64,000 nucleotides of DNA, taken from Clostridium transplantifaecale. GTDB taxonomy: Bacteria; Bacillota; Clostridia; Lachnospirales; Lachnospiraceae. The notes beneath the pieces were generated by a model. The model searched no databases. It was not told where the DNA came from and was given only the letters and a program-made list of their open reading frames with translations. Positions 25,829 to 33,948 of the stretch are shown piece by piece; position 1 is the stretch's first letter, and every line of letters starts with the position of its first letter. The stretch spans positions 496,001 through 560,000 of the forward strand of contig NZ_UYZY01000002.1 of NCBI RefSeq assembly GCF_900626075.1. Direction: 5' to 3'. A program made the position numbers and the translations under genes.

Positions 25829-27584
25829 CTATTCCCTCCACTTTCCGGTACAAAGTCGCCAGTCCAATTCCCAGTTTTTTTGCCGCCTGTTTTTTCCCCT
25901 CCGTGTCATTGCCGCAGAGACGCAGAGCCTTTAGAATTTCACTGCGTTCCAGTTCTTTGAGAGGAATCACTGCTTCCTGTAACGCCGTGTCCTCCTGTAT
26001 AACGTTCCCCGCTTCCGTCTGCAGTTCCCAAATATTAGCCGGCAGCGTCCTCGTATCCAGAACGCCGTCTTCCTCCATCATATTAATCATAAATTCAACC
26101 GTATTTTCCAGCTCACGGATATTTCCGTACCATGGATACTCATACAGGCGGTCCATAGTCTCCTCGGAGATTTTTAAGAGATTCTTATCAAACAGGCTGG
26201 CATAGCGGTTGGCAAAATAGTAAACCAAATCCTTAATATCCTCACGCCGTTCCCTTAATGGGGCAATCTTAAGCGGTATGACATTCAGCCGGTAATAAAG
26301 ATCCTCCCTGAATTTATTGTTTGCCATCATCTCTTTCAAATCTTTATTGGTCGCCGCAATGATCCTGACATCAATGGGAATCACCTGATTCGAGCCGATA
26401 CGGATGATTTTGCGTTCCTGGATCACCCGCAGCAGTTTAACCTGAAGATACAGGGGCATATCCCCTATCTCATCGAGGAAAATAACGCCTTTGTTAGCCA
26501 GTTCAAATTTACCCATTCTCCCGTTTGGATCCGCGCCGGTAAATGCGCCTTTCACATATCCGAATAACTCCGACTCCAGAAGAGGTTCCGGAATCGCTCC
26601 GCAGTTGATAGCGATAAAGCGGTTCTCCCTCCGGTCGCTCGCTTTCCAGATGGCAGTCGCCACCAGCTCCTTGCCCGTTCCGCTTTCTCCGGTAATCAGG
26701 ACGGTGGAGGTGCTCCTCGCTATTTTTTTAATCTCTTCCTGCATCTGAAGTGTCTGTGGGCTGGTTCCTATAATATTAAATGTACTGAGCGGGTTAACTG
26801 TGTTCGTAATTTCATAAAACCTCTCCTGCATTGCCCTGGTGCTCTCAAATATCAGTACCTTGGAGTACCGTCTGGGATCCTGATCCAGATCATAGAGATG
26901 GCCCATAACATAATATTCCTTGTCATTTAACAGCACCTTAAATTCATTCTGATGGCTGAAGTTATCACCGGTCGGTGTGACAACCGCCATCTGCCCCTCC
27001 GGCATATCGATCGAAAGCTGCCGTTTGGCCGGTTCGTTTGCCATCGTAACAACATTATCGCCGCCCAGAATTAAAATGCCCTTCTCCACATGGTTAATCA
27101 CGCAGTCCAGGGCATCCAGCAACACCGCCCTCTTTTTGGACTCCGTCAGTTCCCCTGCCTTCACTGCAATGAAATCCGCAATCTGTTCCAGAAGATCCAG
27201 ATACATCTTTTCATTGGAAAGAACCCGCTCTTTTTGCTCCAGGCTGCTTCCTACCAGGCCAATTACCCCAATGATCTCACCACCCAGCCGGATGGGCATG
27301 GAAATCTCAATTTCTTCACTGCAGCTGTCCTTCTTCGGACATTTCTGGCACAACTGCTCCTTGCCCGGGTTGTAAATAATCTCTACACTTCCCGTACGGA
27401 GCAGGTGTTCATAGACATATCCCTCCTGAGCCATATCCTCATTTACATGCTGTTTGAAAAGCCCTGTTCCTGCTACACGGAATAAGTTCTTATCCACAAC
27501 CTCTACTTCCACCTGGGCGATCTTGGACATGATATCTGCATATTTCATTACTGTTTCTTGGATTTCTAGGAGGATGCTTGGCAT
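25803..27584 (-). CDS. Sigma-54-dependent activator, YgeV-like
   Basis: 593-residue bacterial enhancer-binding protein. Residues 1-150 form a GAF-like sensor containing the cluster CQKCPKKDSC (Cys79, 82, 88), 160-250 a PAS-like region, and 265-500 the AAA+ domain with Walker A GESGTGKE (299-306), the sigma-54 contact loop GAFTGA (346-351) and Walker B VIFLDEIGD. The C-terminal Fis-type helix-turn-helix is near 555-585 (KKQAAKKLGIGLATLYRK). Size and layout match E. coli YgeV, whose gene also neighbours ygeXY and hyuA. It most likely binds the three dyads at 24632-24687 and drives the dpaL operon. The inducer is unknown. Confidence 0.93.
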   Translation of the reverse strand: MPSILLEIQETVMKYADIMSKIAQVEVEVVDKNLFRVAGTGLFKQHVNEDMAQEGYVYEHLLRTGSVEIIYNPGKEQLCQKCPKKDSCSEEIEISMPIRLGGEIIGVIGLVGSSLEQKERVLSNEKMYLDLLEQIADFIAVKAGELTESKKRAVLLDALDCVINHVEKGILILGGDNVVTMANEPAKRQLSIDMPEGQMAVVTPTGDNFSHQNEFKVLLNDKEYYVMGHLYDLDQDPRRYSKVLIFESTRAMQERFYEITNTVNPLSTFNIIGTSPQTLQMQEEIKKIARSTSTVLITGESGTGKELVATAIWKASDRRENRFIAINCGAIPEPLLESELFGYVKGAFTGADPNGRMGKFELANKGVIFLDEIGDMPLYLQVKLLRVIQERKIIRIGSNQVIPIDVRIIAATNKDLKEMMANNKFREDLYYRLNVIPLKIAPLRERREDIKDLVYYFANRYASLFDKNLLKISEETMDRLYEYPWYGNIRELENTVEFMINMMEEDGVLDTRTLPANIWELQTEAGNVIQEDTALQEAVIPLKELERSEILKALRLCGNDTEGKKQAAKKLGIGLATLYRKVEGIDDTSGKIR

Positions 27585-27671
27585 GAGGGAGGTCCTTTCT
27601 TGTGAAGTGGGAGATTTATGGGGGTGGTTGGGTAAAAACAGGTTGGTTTTTAGTTGAAAATTAATATCTTT

Positions 27672-27700
27672 ATCTTATTTTCAATAGGGTAAAATGTCAA
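27672..27700 (-). promoter_or_regulatory. Promoter of the sigma-54 activator operon
   Basis: Minus strand: TTGACA (27700-27695), 17-base spacer, TAAGAT (27677-27672), about 90 bases before the start. It is a housekeeping-type promoter. Confidence 0.6.
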
Positions 27701-27763
27701 TAAACTTTTAAAGACAGATACCCAAAAATGTAATTACTCAATTTAGTATTATAAATTAATACT

Positions 27764-27796
27764 AAAAAACTGCCGCGTCAATACCGCGACAGCTTT
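27764..27796 (-). terminator. Terminator of the secreted protein gene
   Basis: Minus strand stem CTGTCGCG / CGCGGCAG (27770-27777 with 27785-27792), 7-base loop, then TTTTTTAG. Confidence 0.8.
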
Positions 27797-27808
27797 TATA
27801 TAATATTA

Positions 27809-28333
27809 TTAATATTTGGTTACCTGCACACCATTAGTTTTCGAAGAAAATGACTCATATCCTGCTTTGAAATAAACTGCATGGAGTCCTCGGGCTCTAT
27901 ATTTTCCGGGTTCCAAATTTTCAACATCCACACCGTTTATCAAATATCTCAGCTCCTCATCTGGTTGATTTTCTTGTAACGCTTCAAACTCATATCGGCC
28001 CACTTGCTCCCAGTCTTCTGCTGATTCACTCCATTTTTGTAATGTTATCGAGTTACATATTTTATCACATTGTATGTGAGCTAAAGTCTCAATCGTTAGA
28101 GCAACTTTTCCTTTCCCTTCGTTTTTAATATTGAGTATTCCTGTAGATATGACCTCTCCTCTTGCCTGGCCTGTAGATTGTGTTACTTCTTCCGGCAAAA
28201 TTACTGATTCTTCACCGGTATCTTGTATTTCCATTCCATTCCAATAGAATACCCCCGATGCATATGCCGGAATTACATTAAGCAATGTGAGTACAGCAAC
28301 AATAATCAACAATCGTGTCCATTTATTTTTCAT
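27809..28333 (-). CDS. Small secreted protein, function unknown
   Basis: 174 residues with a clear signal peptide (basic MKNKW start, hydrophobic LLIIVAVLTLLNV, cleavage expected after AYA at about 26). The mature part is beta-rich with two cysteines near CDKIC that could form a disulfide, and ends YESFSSKTNGVQVTKY. It resembles small secreted proteins of unknown function seen in Lachnospiraceae, but I cannot assign a family. It starts 2 bases after the anti-sigma-like gene and is probably in its operon, so it may be controlled with the sigma factor system. Confidence 0.75.
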   Translation of the reverse strand: MKNKWTRLLIIVAVLTLLNVIPAYASGVFYWNGMEIQDTGEESVILPEEVTQSTGQARGEVISTGILNIKNEGKGKVALTIETLAHIQCDKICNSITLQKWSESAEDWEQVGRYEFEALQENQPDEELRYLINGVDVENLEPGKYRARGLHAVYFKAGYESFSSKTNGVQVTKY

Positions 28334-28335
28334 TT

Positions 28336-29154
28336 CTATTGTGACTCCTTTTCTATATAAACATTCTGTACTATTTTAGCAAACTCTTCTTTTTCCATGA
28401 CCCCAGTTAAATAGTAATACGAATTTCCTATAATTATCTCTGAACTGTACTCAATATCTCCTGTTTTCCTCTGTGCTTTTTGAATTTCCACTTCTCTATT
28501 CAGCCATTTATTATAAACATCTTCTTTTTCTTTAAATTTTCTATCAGAAATAATATTTACAGAATTCTCAGAATCTTTAGTTGTTTGCACGATGTCAAAG
28601 GAATTACCTTTATAATCAAAAATCATCGTGGCCATTTCACCATTAATTATTGTTTTTTGATAAATCAACTCTGGTGGAACTTGATCCAACCGTATTACAT
28701 TTATTCCTGTTTTCTCACTTATCTCATTATAAGCTTCTTCTAATCTGCCAGCATCAGTCTTGTTTTTATCATTATCTATAACTACATCACTCCTAAAACT
28801 CGGCCTAACTGTCTTCCTATAAACAAAATACTTCTTAGCCCCAGCAGTAATAGTCGTCGCCAACAAAATCATCACAACAACTCCTGCCACCATAGCAACT
28901 TTAAAAATCGGCTTAAGCCTGCGAATCTTCTTGAATTTCTTTTCAGGCATGCTATCCCTGGTGTATCTCGGCTCTATTTTTTCCAACAACCGTTCAAAAC
29001 CATCTTCTGGTTCCGGAGGTATCTGGCTATCGTCTATTTCAGTCTGTGCGCGCTGAAACCTCTCCAGGAGCGTTTTATCGTCCATTCTAAATGACTCTTT
29101 CAGAAGCTGATCCAAATCATATTCTGTTTTGTGTCTGTCCCGGTCCTTGCTCAC
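28336..29154 (-). CDS. Membrane anti-sigma-like protein with DUF4367-type domain
   Basis: 272 residues: a cytosolic N-terminal helical region (1-80), one membrane segment at about 84-105, and an outside domain resembling DUF4367 (from about 130: YNEISEKTGINVIRLDQVPPEL onward, ending EFAKIVQNVYIEK). This layout is typical of clostridial anti-sigma factors that hold an ECF sigma at the membrane. The sigma gene is 1.3 kb upstream on the same strand, separated by an oppositely read murG. No zinc-binding HCC motif is seen in the N-terminus. The role is inferred from architecture and position. Confidence 0.75.
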   Translation of the reverse strand: MSKDRDRHKTEYDLDQLLKESFRMDDKTLLERFQRAQTEIDDSQIPPEPEDGFERLLEKIEPRYTRDSMPEKKFKKIRRLKPIFKVAMVAGVVVMILLATTITAGAKKYFVYRKTVRPSFRSDVVIDNDKNKTDAGRLEEAYNEISEKTGINVIRLDQVPPELIYQKTIINGEMATMIFDYKGNSFDIVQTTKDSENSVNIISDRKFKEKEDVYNKWLNREVEIQKAQRKTGDIEYSSEIIIGNSYYYLTGVMEKEEFAKIVQNVYIEKESQ

Positions 29155-29238
29155 TGTTTGCCTCCTGCTTAATCATAGCTATATGATAATCTCTATTTTT
29201 TTCCATGGCTTTTCCCGCCGCTTTCCCTGGCTTTGGGG

Positions 29239-29269
29239 TTGACTTTTTGTCATTTAAGTTTACTATACT
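29239..29269 (+). promoter_or_regulatory. Weak candidate promoter of murG
   Basis: TTGACT (29239-29244) and TATACT (29264-29269), 19-base spacer. The surroundings are AT-rich with an imperfect dyad (ACTATACTAA / TTAGTATAATAGT). Confidence 0.3.
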
Positions 29270-29387
29270 AATATAAATAATAATTTAGTATAATAGTTTA
29301 GTCGTCCTGCGGCCTGTCGCTGCAGACAACATTCCACTGTTCGGAAGTTGAGTTTGCCGGACGGTTAAATTTATGGAGGAAAACCCT

Positions 29388-30455
29388 ATGAAAAAAATCA
29401 TCCTGACCGGAGGCGGTACAGCCGGCCATGTCACCCCCAATCTTGCCCTTCTTCCGTCTCTTCAAAAAGAAGAATTTGAAGTACGCTACGTTGGTTCCTA
29501 CAATGGGATCGAACGCCGTCTGATTGAGGAAACTGGTATTCCCTATGACGGAATTTCGTCCGGAAAACTCCGCCGTTATTTTGACATCAAAAATTTCTCT
29601 GATCCCCTAAGAGTCCTCAAAGGTTATGCAGAGGCCCTGAAAATTATAAAAAAATTCAAACCTGACGTTGTATTTTCAAAAGGGGGGTTTGTAGCTGTCC
29701 CTGTAGTCTTAGCCGCCAGGCATCATAAAATCCCTGTGATTATACACGAATCAGATATGACACCCGGCCTGGCCAATAAAATATGTATTCCTTCTGCTAA
29801 AAAAGTTTGTTGTAATTTTCCTGAAACATTGAAGTATCTCCCTGAAGACAAGGCTGTGTTAACCGGCTCTCCTATTCGTGAAGAGCTCTTGAGCGGCGAT
29901 CGCCTGGCTGGGCTGCAATATACCCATCTGTCCTCCAGTCATCCGATTATCCTGGTAATTGGAGGCAGTCTCGGTTCTGTGACAGTAAACCAAGCGGTCC
30001 GCAGCATTCTGCCTGAACTGTTAGAGCATTTCCAGATTATACATATCTGTGGCAAAGGTAATCTGGATGAAAGCCTGATTGGCAAAGAAGGTTATGTTCA
30101 GTATGAATATGTAGATAAACCACTGAGACATCTCCTTGCGGCTGCCGACCTCGTGCTATCCAGAGCGGGGGCGAATTCCATCTGTGAAATTCTTGCTCTC
30201 AGAAAACCAAATATTTTAATTCCGCTTTCCGCTGCCGCAAGCCGAGGAGATCAAATCCTGAATGCCAATTCCTTTGCAAAGCAGGGCTTTAGCACCGTTC
30301 TGGAGGAAGAGGCGCTGACAGGCGATTCTCTCCTGCAGGCGATTACCGAAACCTATAAAAACCGCCAGGCCTTTATAGACAAAATGGCTGAAAGCCAGCT
30401 AAATAACGCTGTTTCTACTATCATCAATCTGATCGATGATTGTATCAACGCTTAA
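29388..30455 (+). CDS. murG: UDP-GlcNAc:undecaprenyl-PP-MurNAc-pentapeptide GlcNAc transferase
   Basis: 355-residue GT28 glycosyltransferase that makes lipid II at the inner face of the membrane. The N-terminal glycine loop is ILTGGGTAGHVTPN, the acceptor-side motif VFSKGGFVAVPVV is present, and the UDP-GlcNAc-binding C-terminal half has GGSLGSVTVNQAV and the conserved LSRAGANSICEILAL. The ATG at 29388 follows GGAGG. It stands alone, outside a cell-wall cluster, and could be a second copy of the enzyme. Its 3' end overlaps the convergent sigma-factor gene by 11 bases. Confidence 0.9.
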   Translation: MKKIILTGGGTAGHVTPNLALLPSLQKEEFEVRYVGSYNGIERRLIEETGIPYDGISSGKLRRYFDIKNFSDPLRVLKGYAEALKIIKKFKPDVVFSKGGFVAVPVVLAARHHKIPVIIHESDMTPGLANKICIPSAKKVCCNFPETLKYLPEDKAVLTGSPIREELLSGDRLAGLQYTHLSSSHPIILVIGGSLGSVTVNQAVRSILPELLEHFQIIHICGKGNLDESLIGKEGYVQYEYVDKPLRHLLAAADLVLSRAGANSICEILALRKPNILIPLSAAASRGDQILNANSFAKQGFSTVLEEEALTGDSLLQAITETYKNRQAFIDKMAESQLNNAVSTIINLIDDCINA

Positions 30456-30993
30456 AATAGCCATCATCAATCAAACCGGCTTCCAGAATTCTTTTGCGCA
30501 ACTCTTTTCTGGCTCTTGACAACCGGGTTCGGCAAACCGTTCCCGGTATGTTCAGGATTTCACATGTCTCTTCTGTCGACAATTCCTGTATCACTCTGAG
30601 AAGAATCACATCACGCCAATCCTTCTTCATACCCTCAACAAGTTTCCATATTTCACGGTACATTTCATTATCCATAATATAGGTTAATGTGTCAGCTCCA
30701 AGCAGTTTAGTCATGAACAGAAATTCCTCGTCCTGAGCGTCGATGCTCGTTACACAACGTGAATTCTTCCTGTAGCAATCTCTCCATCTGCTGTATAATA
30801 TCTTGATAAGTATGGTTGTCTTCAGTTTCGCATCCCAATCCATTGGATAACGATAATAGTATCCCATAATTGTATCATGCACTATATCTTCAATGTCATC
30901 ATAATGTACGCCTATACTGGCGGCAAACCTTTTCAGTGGAACAGAGTAGTCTTCGTAAAGTTCCTTTAAAAGCCTGCGTTCATCCTGCCGCAT
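30445..30993 (-). CDS. ECF-type RNA polymerase sigma factor
   Basis: 182-residue sigma-70 family factor with regions 2 and 4 only. Region 2 holds YDDIEDIVHDTI and the downstream WDAKLKTTILIKILYSRW; region 4 is the helix-turn-helix LSTEETCEILNIPGTVCRTRLSRARKEL spread over about residues 140-168. Start supported by TAGGAG. It follows a HIT gene by 9 bases and is the last gene of a rhomboid-HIT-sigma operon. The anti-sigma-like gene at 28336-29154 is its likely partner. Confidence 0.9.
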   Translation of the reverse strand: MRQDERRLLKELYEDYSVPLKRFAASIGVHYDDIEDIVHDTIMGYYYRYPMDWDAKLKTTILIKILYSRWRDCYRKNSRCVTSIDAQDEEFLFMTKLLGADTLTYIMDNEMYREIWKLVEGMKKDWRDVILLRVIQELSTEETCEILNIPGTVCRTRLSRARKELRKRILEAGLIDDGYFKR

Positions 30994-31002
30994 ACATTTC
31001 TC

Positions 31003-31425
31003 CTATGATTTCATTGCTTCTTTTAAGCTGTCACTAATTTCAGCAAGTTCCGTTGAATCAGCATTCCCCGGCGTCCAAGTAACCATCGCCGGTCCGCCTT
31101 CGTATCTTGGAATGATATGCACATGAAAATGAAAAACTGTCTGTCCTGCTGTCTCCCCATTGTTCTGCACCACATTAAATCCTGAACATCCCAGAACCTC
31201 TTTCATTGCTGCTCCGACTTTACCGGCTAACGGAAGCACCTTTGCTGCGACTGATTCATCCAGTTCACAGAGATCTTTAAAATGTTCTTTTGGCAAGATC
31301 AGGGCATGTCCCCTGGATGCCGGACCCAGATCCAGAATTACCCTAAAATCTGAATCTTCGTACACTGTGGCTGATGGTATCTCCCCTCCTGCGATTTTGC
31401 AAAAAATGCAATTGTTATCTGTCAT
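31003..31425 (-). CDS. HIT family nucleotide hydrolase (HinT-like)
   Basis: 140-residue histidine-triad protein. CIFCKIAGGEIPS at the start carries the zinc cysteines of the HinT branch, and HFHVHIIPR near residue 100 holds the catalytic triad. Family members split AMP from purine nucleoside phosphoramidates. The ATG at 31425 follows AAGGAG at 8 bases; the two GTG codons before it are too close to that site. It lies 2 bases after the rhomboid gene. Confidence 0.93.
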   Translation of the reverse strand: MTDNNCIFCKIAGGEIPSATVYEDSDFRVILDLGPASRGHALILPKEHFKDLCELDESVAAKVLPLAGKVGAAMKEVLGCSGFNVVQNNGETAGQTVFHFHVHIIPRYEGGPAMVTWTPGNADSTELAEISDSLKEAMKS

Positions 31426-31427
31426 TT

Positions 31428-32057
31428 TCACCACTCCTTATTTTCTGCATTATATATGCATCTTTTATTTTTACCGGGCTTTCTATAAAAAATCATGCCC
31501 AGAAAAATACCAATTATCAGGCCGCCCACATGCGCAGCATTGTCTACTCCCACACTCGTAAAACCGTGATAGAGTGTTACTGCAACCAGTATCATCAACT
31601 GCTGTGTGCTCAGATCTTCCAGACGTCCCTTGTTTACAGCCACAGCATACACAAGTCCGCCTACAACACCGAAAATTGCCCCCGATGCTCCAGCCGAGAC
31701 AACATAAGACCCTCTACCTATGTTGACAGCCAAAGACACGATATTGGCCCCTACACCACATAACAGGTAAAATATAAGATACTTCACCTTGCCCAACGCC
31801 CGTTCCAGGTTGTCCCCAAGAACGAATAAAACCAACATATTATTGATCAGGTGGCCAATTCCAAAATGCATAAAAACAGAAGTGAGCAGTCTGTAATATT
31901 CCTTGTACCGCAATATAAGAGGTGCGTACATAGCTCCCCGCTCAACCATAAACCCCGTATTTAATGTAGAGCCTGTTATCTCCAGGAAAAGAAAATAAAT
32001 CACGTTAACTGCTATAATAGTTCCGTTGACATATGCTTTTTTTCTATAATTATTCAT
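31428..32057 (-). CDS. Rhomboid family intramembrane serine protease
   Basis: 209-residue membrane protease with six predicted membrane helices. The catalytic serine is in GASGAIFG, the histidine in AAHVGGLIIG, and the helix-2 motif HFGIGHLINNM carries the oxyanion His/Asn. The ATG at 32057 is preferred (GAGGG upstream); the longer frame to 32096 would include the promoter. It opens the rhomboid-HIT-sigma operon. A role in sigma release has precedent for membrane proteases but is not shown here. Confidence 0.9.
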   Translation of the reverse strand: MNNYRKKAYVNGTIIAVNVIYFLFLEITGSTLNTGFMVERGAMYAPLILRYKEYYRLLTSVFMHFGIGHLINNMLVLFVLGDNLERALGKVKYLIFYLLCGVGANIVSLAVNIGRGSYVVSAGASGAIFGVVGGLVYAVAVNKGRLEDLSTQQLMILVAVTLYHGFTSVGVDNAAHVGGLIIGIFLGMIFYRKPGKNKRCIYNAENKEW

Positions 32058-32081
32058 ATTGGCACATCCCTCAATGGCACT

Positions 32082-32090
32082 ATTATAGCA
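32082..32090 (-). promoter_or_regulatory. Extended -10 promoter of the rhomboid operon
   Basis: Minus strand TGCTATAAT, with no clear -35. Transcription would begin about 20 bases before the ATG. Confidence 0.4.
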
Positions 32091-32187
32091 CAGCAATTAC
32101 CGTTCTTCTATGGTATTTTTGAAAAACTCCGTATTGATGTAAATCGACATTTTTCTACATCTTTTTTAAGTTATCTGTAACGCTTTT

Positions 32188-33933
32188 TTAACCCTGTTGC
32201 ATTTCTGCGAACCGGTATTTTACCTCTGCAATTGAAATTATATCACCATCCCGGATACTCACTGTCTCATTCGCCTGTAGCTTGTATCCCTCCACCGCCG
32301 TTCCATTGGTTGAATTCAAATCCGTTACGATGTATACGCCCTCCCTTTTGTCAATCCGAAGATGCAGTCTGCTTACTGTGGGACGAGAGAGACAAAAGTC
32401 CGCCAGTTCAGCATGTTTCCCAATTACGAATGGCAGGTAGGGTATCTCAATGCTGTTCTCATTCTCCCCCATGCTCACGAGAACCGGGCCTGCTGATTGC
32501 CCGGCATTCTCCGAGAGAAGGGCCGTCCCCTCCTCCCGCGAATGCTGCTCTTCCCGTTTTCTTTCTTCCATCATTCTCTGATGGTATTCCTCCTCACTTT
32601 CAGGGCGGAGGCGGAACTCAGCCCCCGCTATTGCATCCTGTTCGTCATACCGGATCCGATCTTCTGCTTTTTCTGTTCTGTTTCCGGTCATCCGACGGGT
32701 AGGACTTTTATTTGAAATTTTAGTGTCTCCAACTCCCGGCTCTTCTTTAACGTATGCCGACAGAAACTTCACAATAAAAATAATCACCGCCCCTGCTGCA
32801 AGCCATAACCCATATCGTTCAAGCCCCTCTGTTCCAGTAAAATACCAGACTCCAAACACGGCTCCTGCTAAAAAAACTAAAACCTGCAGACAATCTTTTA
32901 TCCTGATGCGGCCTCGACCTTGTTCCGTTTTTTCTCCCGTCTGTATGTTCTTTGGGCCCTTTTTGCCCCGTTCCTGTCCCCCGGTCTCGTTTTTCTCCAT
33001 ATGGCATTTTTCATTTCCGGGGCGTCCCGGGCAGAATTCTCTCTGATGAGGTGATGGCATACAGGAATCTTCCATATGAGAAGGTTTCGTATGTGCCGGT
33101 TTCGTATACAATGCATCTATATATGGTTCCCCAGCATATGAGCTTTCTGAAAAAAGCCCTTTTGTATAAAGTCCCTCCATACATGACGCTTCCTTACCTG
33201 AGCCGGCTAAATAAGTTCCTTTCATATGTGATATTTGTGAACACATTTCCCTATCCTGCTGCCGAGCTCTATGTTCCTCTGTATCATGCTCCTCAAAACT
33301 GTTTTCTGGCAAACAGAGTCCTCCAACCCGTCCTGTATACCCGGGTCCGCCTCTTTTTACCGCTCCGCCTTCTCCCCGGTTTCCAAAGACAGCATCCCCG
33401 GTTCCTGTCAGGTGCCGAAGCAAATTCGCCATTCCATAGTTCTCCCGCAGGCTCTCCTGATACAGGTTATATGCCATGACAACGCCTTCCCTGTCCTGAT
33501 GGTTTATCTTTTCTAACAGGTATTGCAAAAGTCCTGAGAGGACTTCTGGAAAGTTACAGGAATACCCGGGCAGGAGGCAGAGATAGACTGCAAAGCTGTC
33601 GGGATCAATATAGATAAAATCCGGATCCAGGAGTAATTGCTCTTCTTTCAGAAGGAATTCCTCTATCTTTACCGTCACAGCAGAAATTCCCAGCAAAAGA
33701 GAGCGGAGCTCCCCTCCGCTTATTTTTCTCTGTTCCAGCAGCCTTTTTAATGGCTGCTTCGATGTTATCTCATAATAAAATTCCCTTTTTTCCTCATACT
33801 GTCTTACTCTGAACTTTAACAGACCTTTAATGGTATTTGCCGCAAGCATGCGGCACTCATATCCCCCTCCCTGGCCGGGAGCATCTAATATCATGTAGTT
33901 ATGATTTACCTCTCTCTGATAACGAACTTCCAC
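32188..33933 (-). CDS. Membrane FHA-domain protein of the Tad locus (DUF6382-like N-terminus)
   Basis: 581 residues. The first 170 resemble DUF6382, often paired with FHA. A long linker (about 200-345) is rich in Tyr, Met, Ser, His and Cys and looks like degenerate short repeats (CMEGLYTKG, YIDALYTKPAH). Two membrane segments lie near 350-392, then a charged stretch, then a C-terminal FHA domain (about 495-575) with GKHAELADFCLS, SRPTVSRLHLRI and LNSTNGTAVEG, which binds phosphothreonine. It starts with GTG after GGGGG. It is the last gene of the Tad operon and could couple pilus assembly to Ser/Thr kinase signalling. Confidence 0.85.
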   Translation of the reverse strand: MEVRYQREVNHNYMILDAPGQGGGYECRMLAANTIKGLLKFRVRQYEEKREFYYEITSKQPLKRLLEQRKISGGELRSLLLGISAVTVKIEEFLLKEEQLLLDPDFIYIDPDSFAVYLCLLPGYSCNFPEVLSGLLQYLLEKINHQDREGVVMAYNLYQESLRENYGMANLLRHLTGTGDAVFGNRGEGGAVKRGGPGYTGRVGGLCLPENSFEEHDTEEHRARQQDREMCSQISHMKGTYLAGSGKEASCMEGLYTKGLFSESSYAGEPYIDALYTKPAHTKPSHMEDSCMPSPHQREFCPGRPGNEKCHMEKNETGGQERGKKGPKNIQTGEKTEQGRGRIRIKDCLQVLVFLAGAVFGVWYFTGTEGLERYGLWLAAGAVIIFIVKFLSAYVKEEPGVGDTKISNKSPTRRMTGNRTEKAEDRIRYDEQDAIAGAEFRLRPESEEEYHQRMMEERKREEQHSREEGTALLSENAGQSAGPVLVSMGENENSIEIPYLPFVIGKHAELADFCLSRPTVSRLHLRIDKREGVYIVTDLNSTNGTAVEGYKLQANETVSIRDGDIISIAEVKYRFAEMQQG

Positions 33934-33948
33934 CTGTCATTCCCCCAC

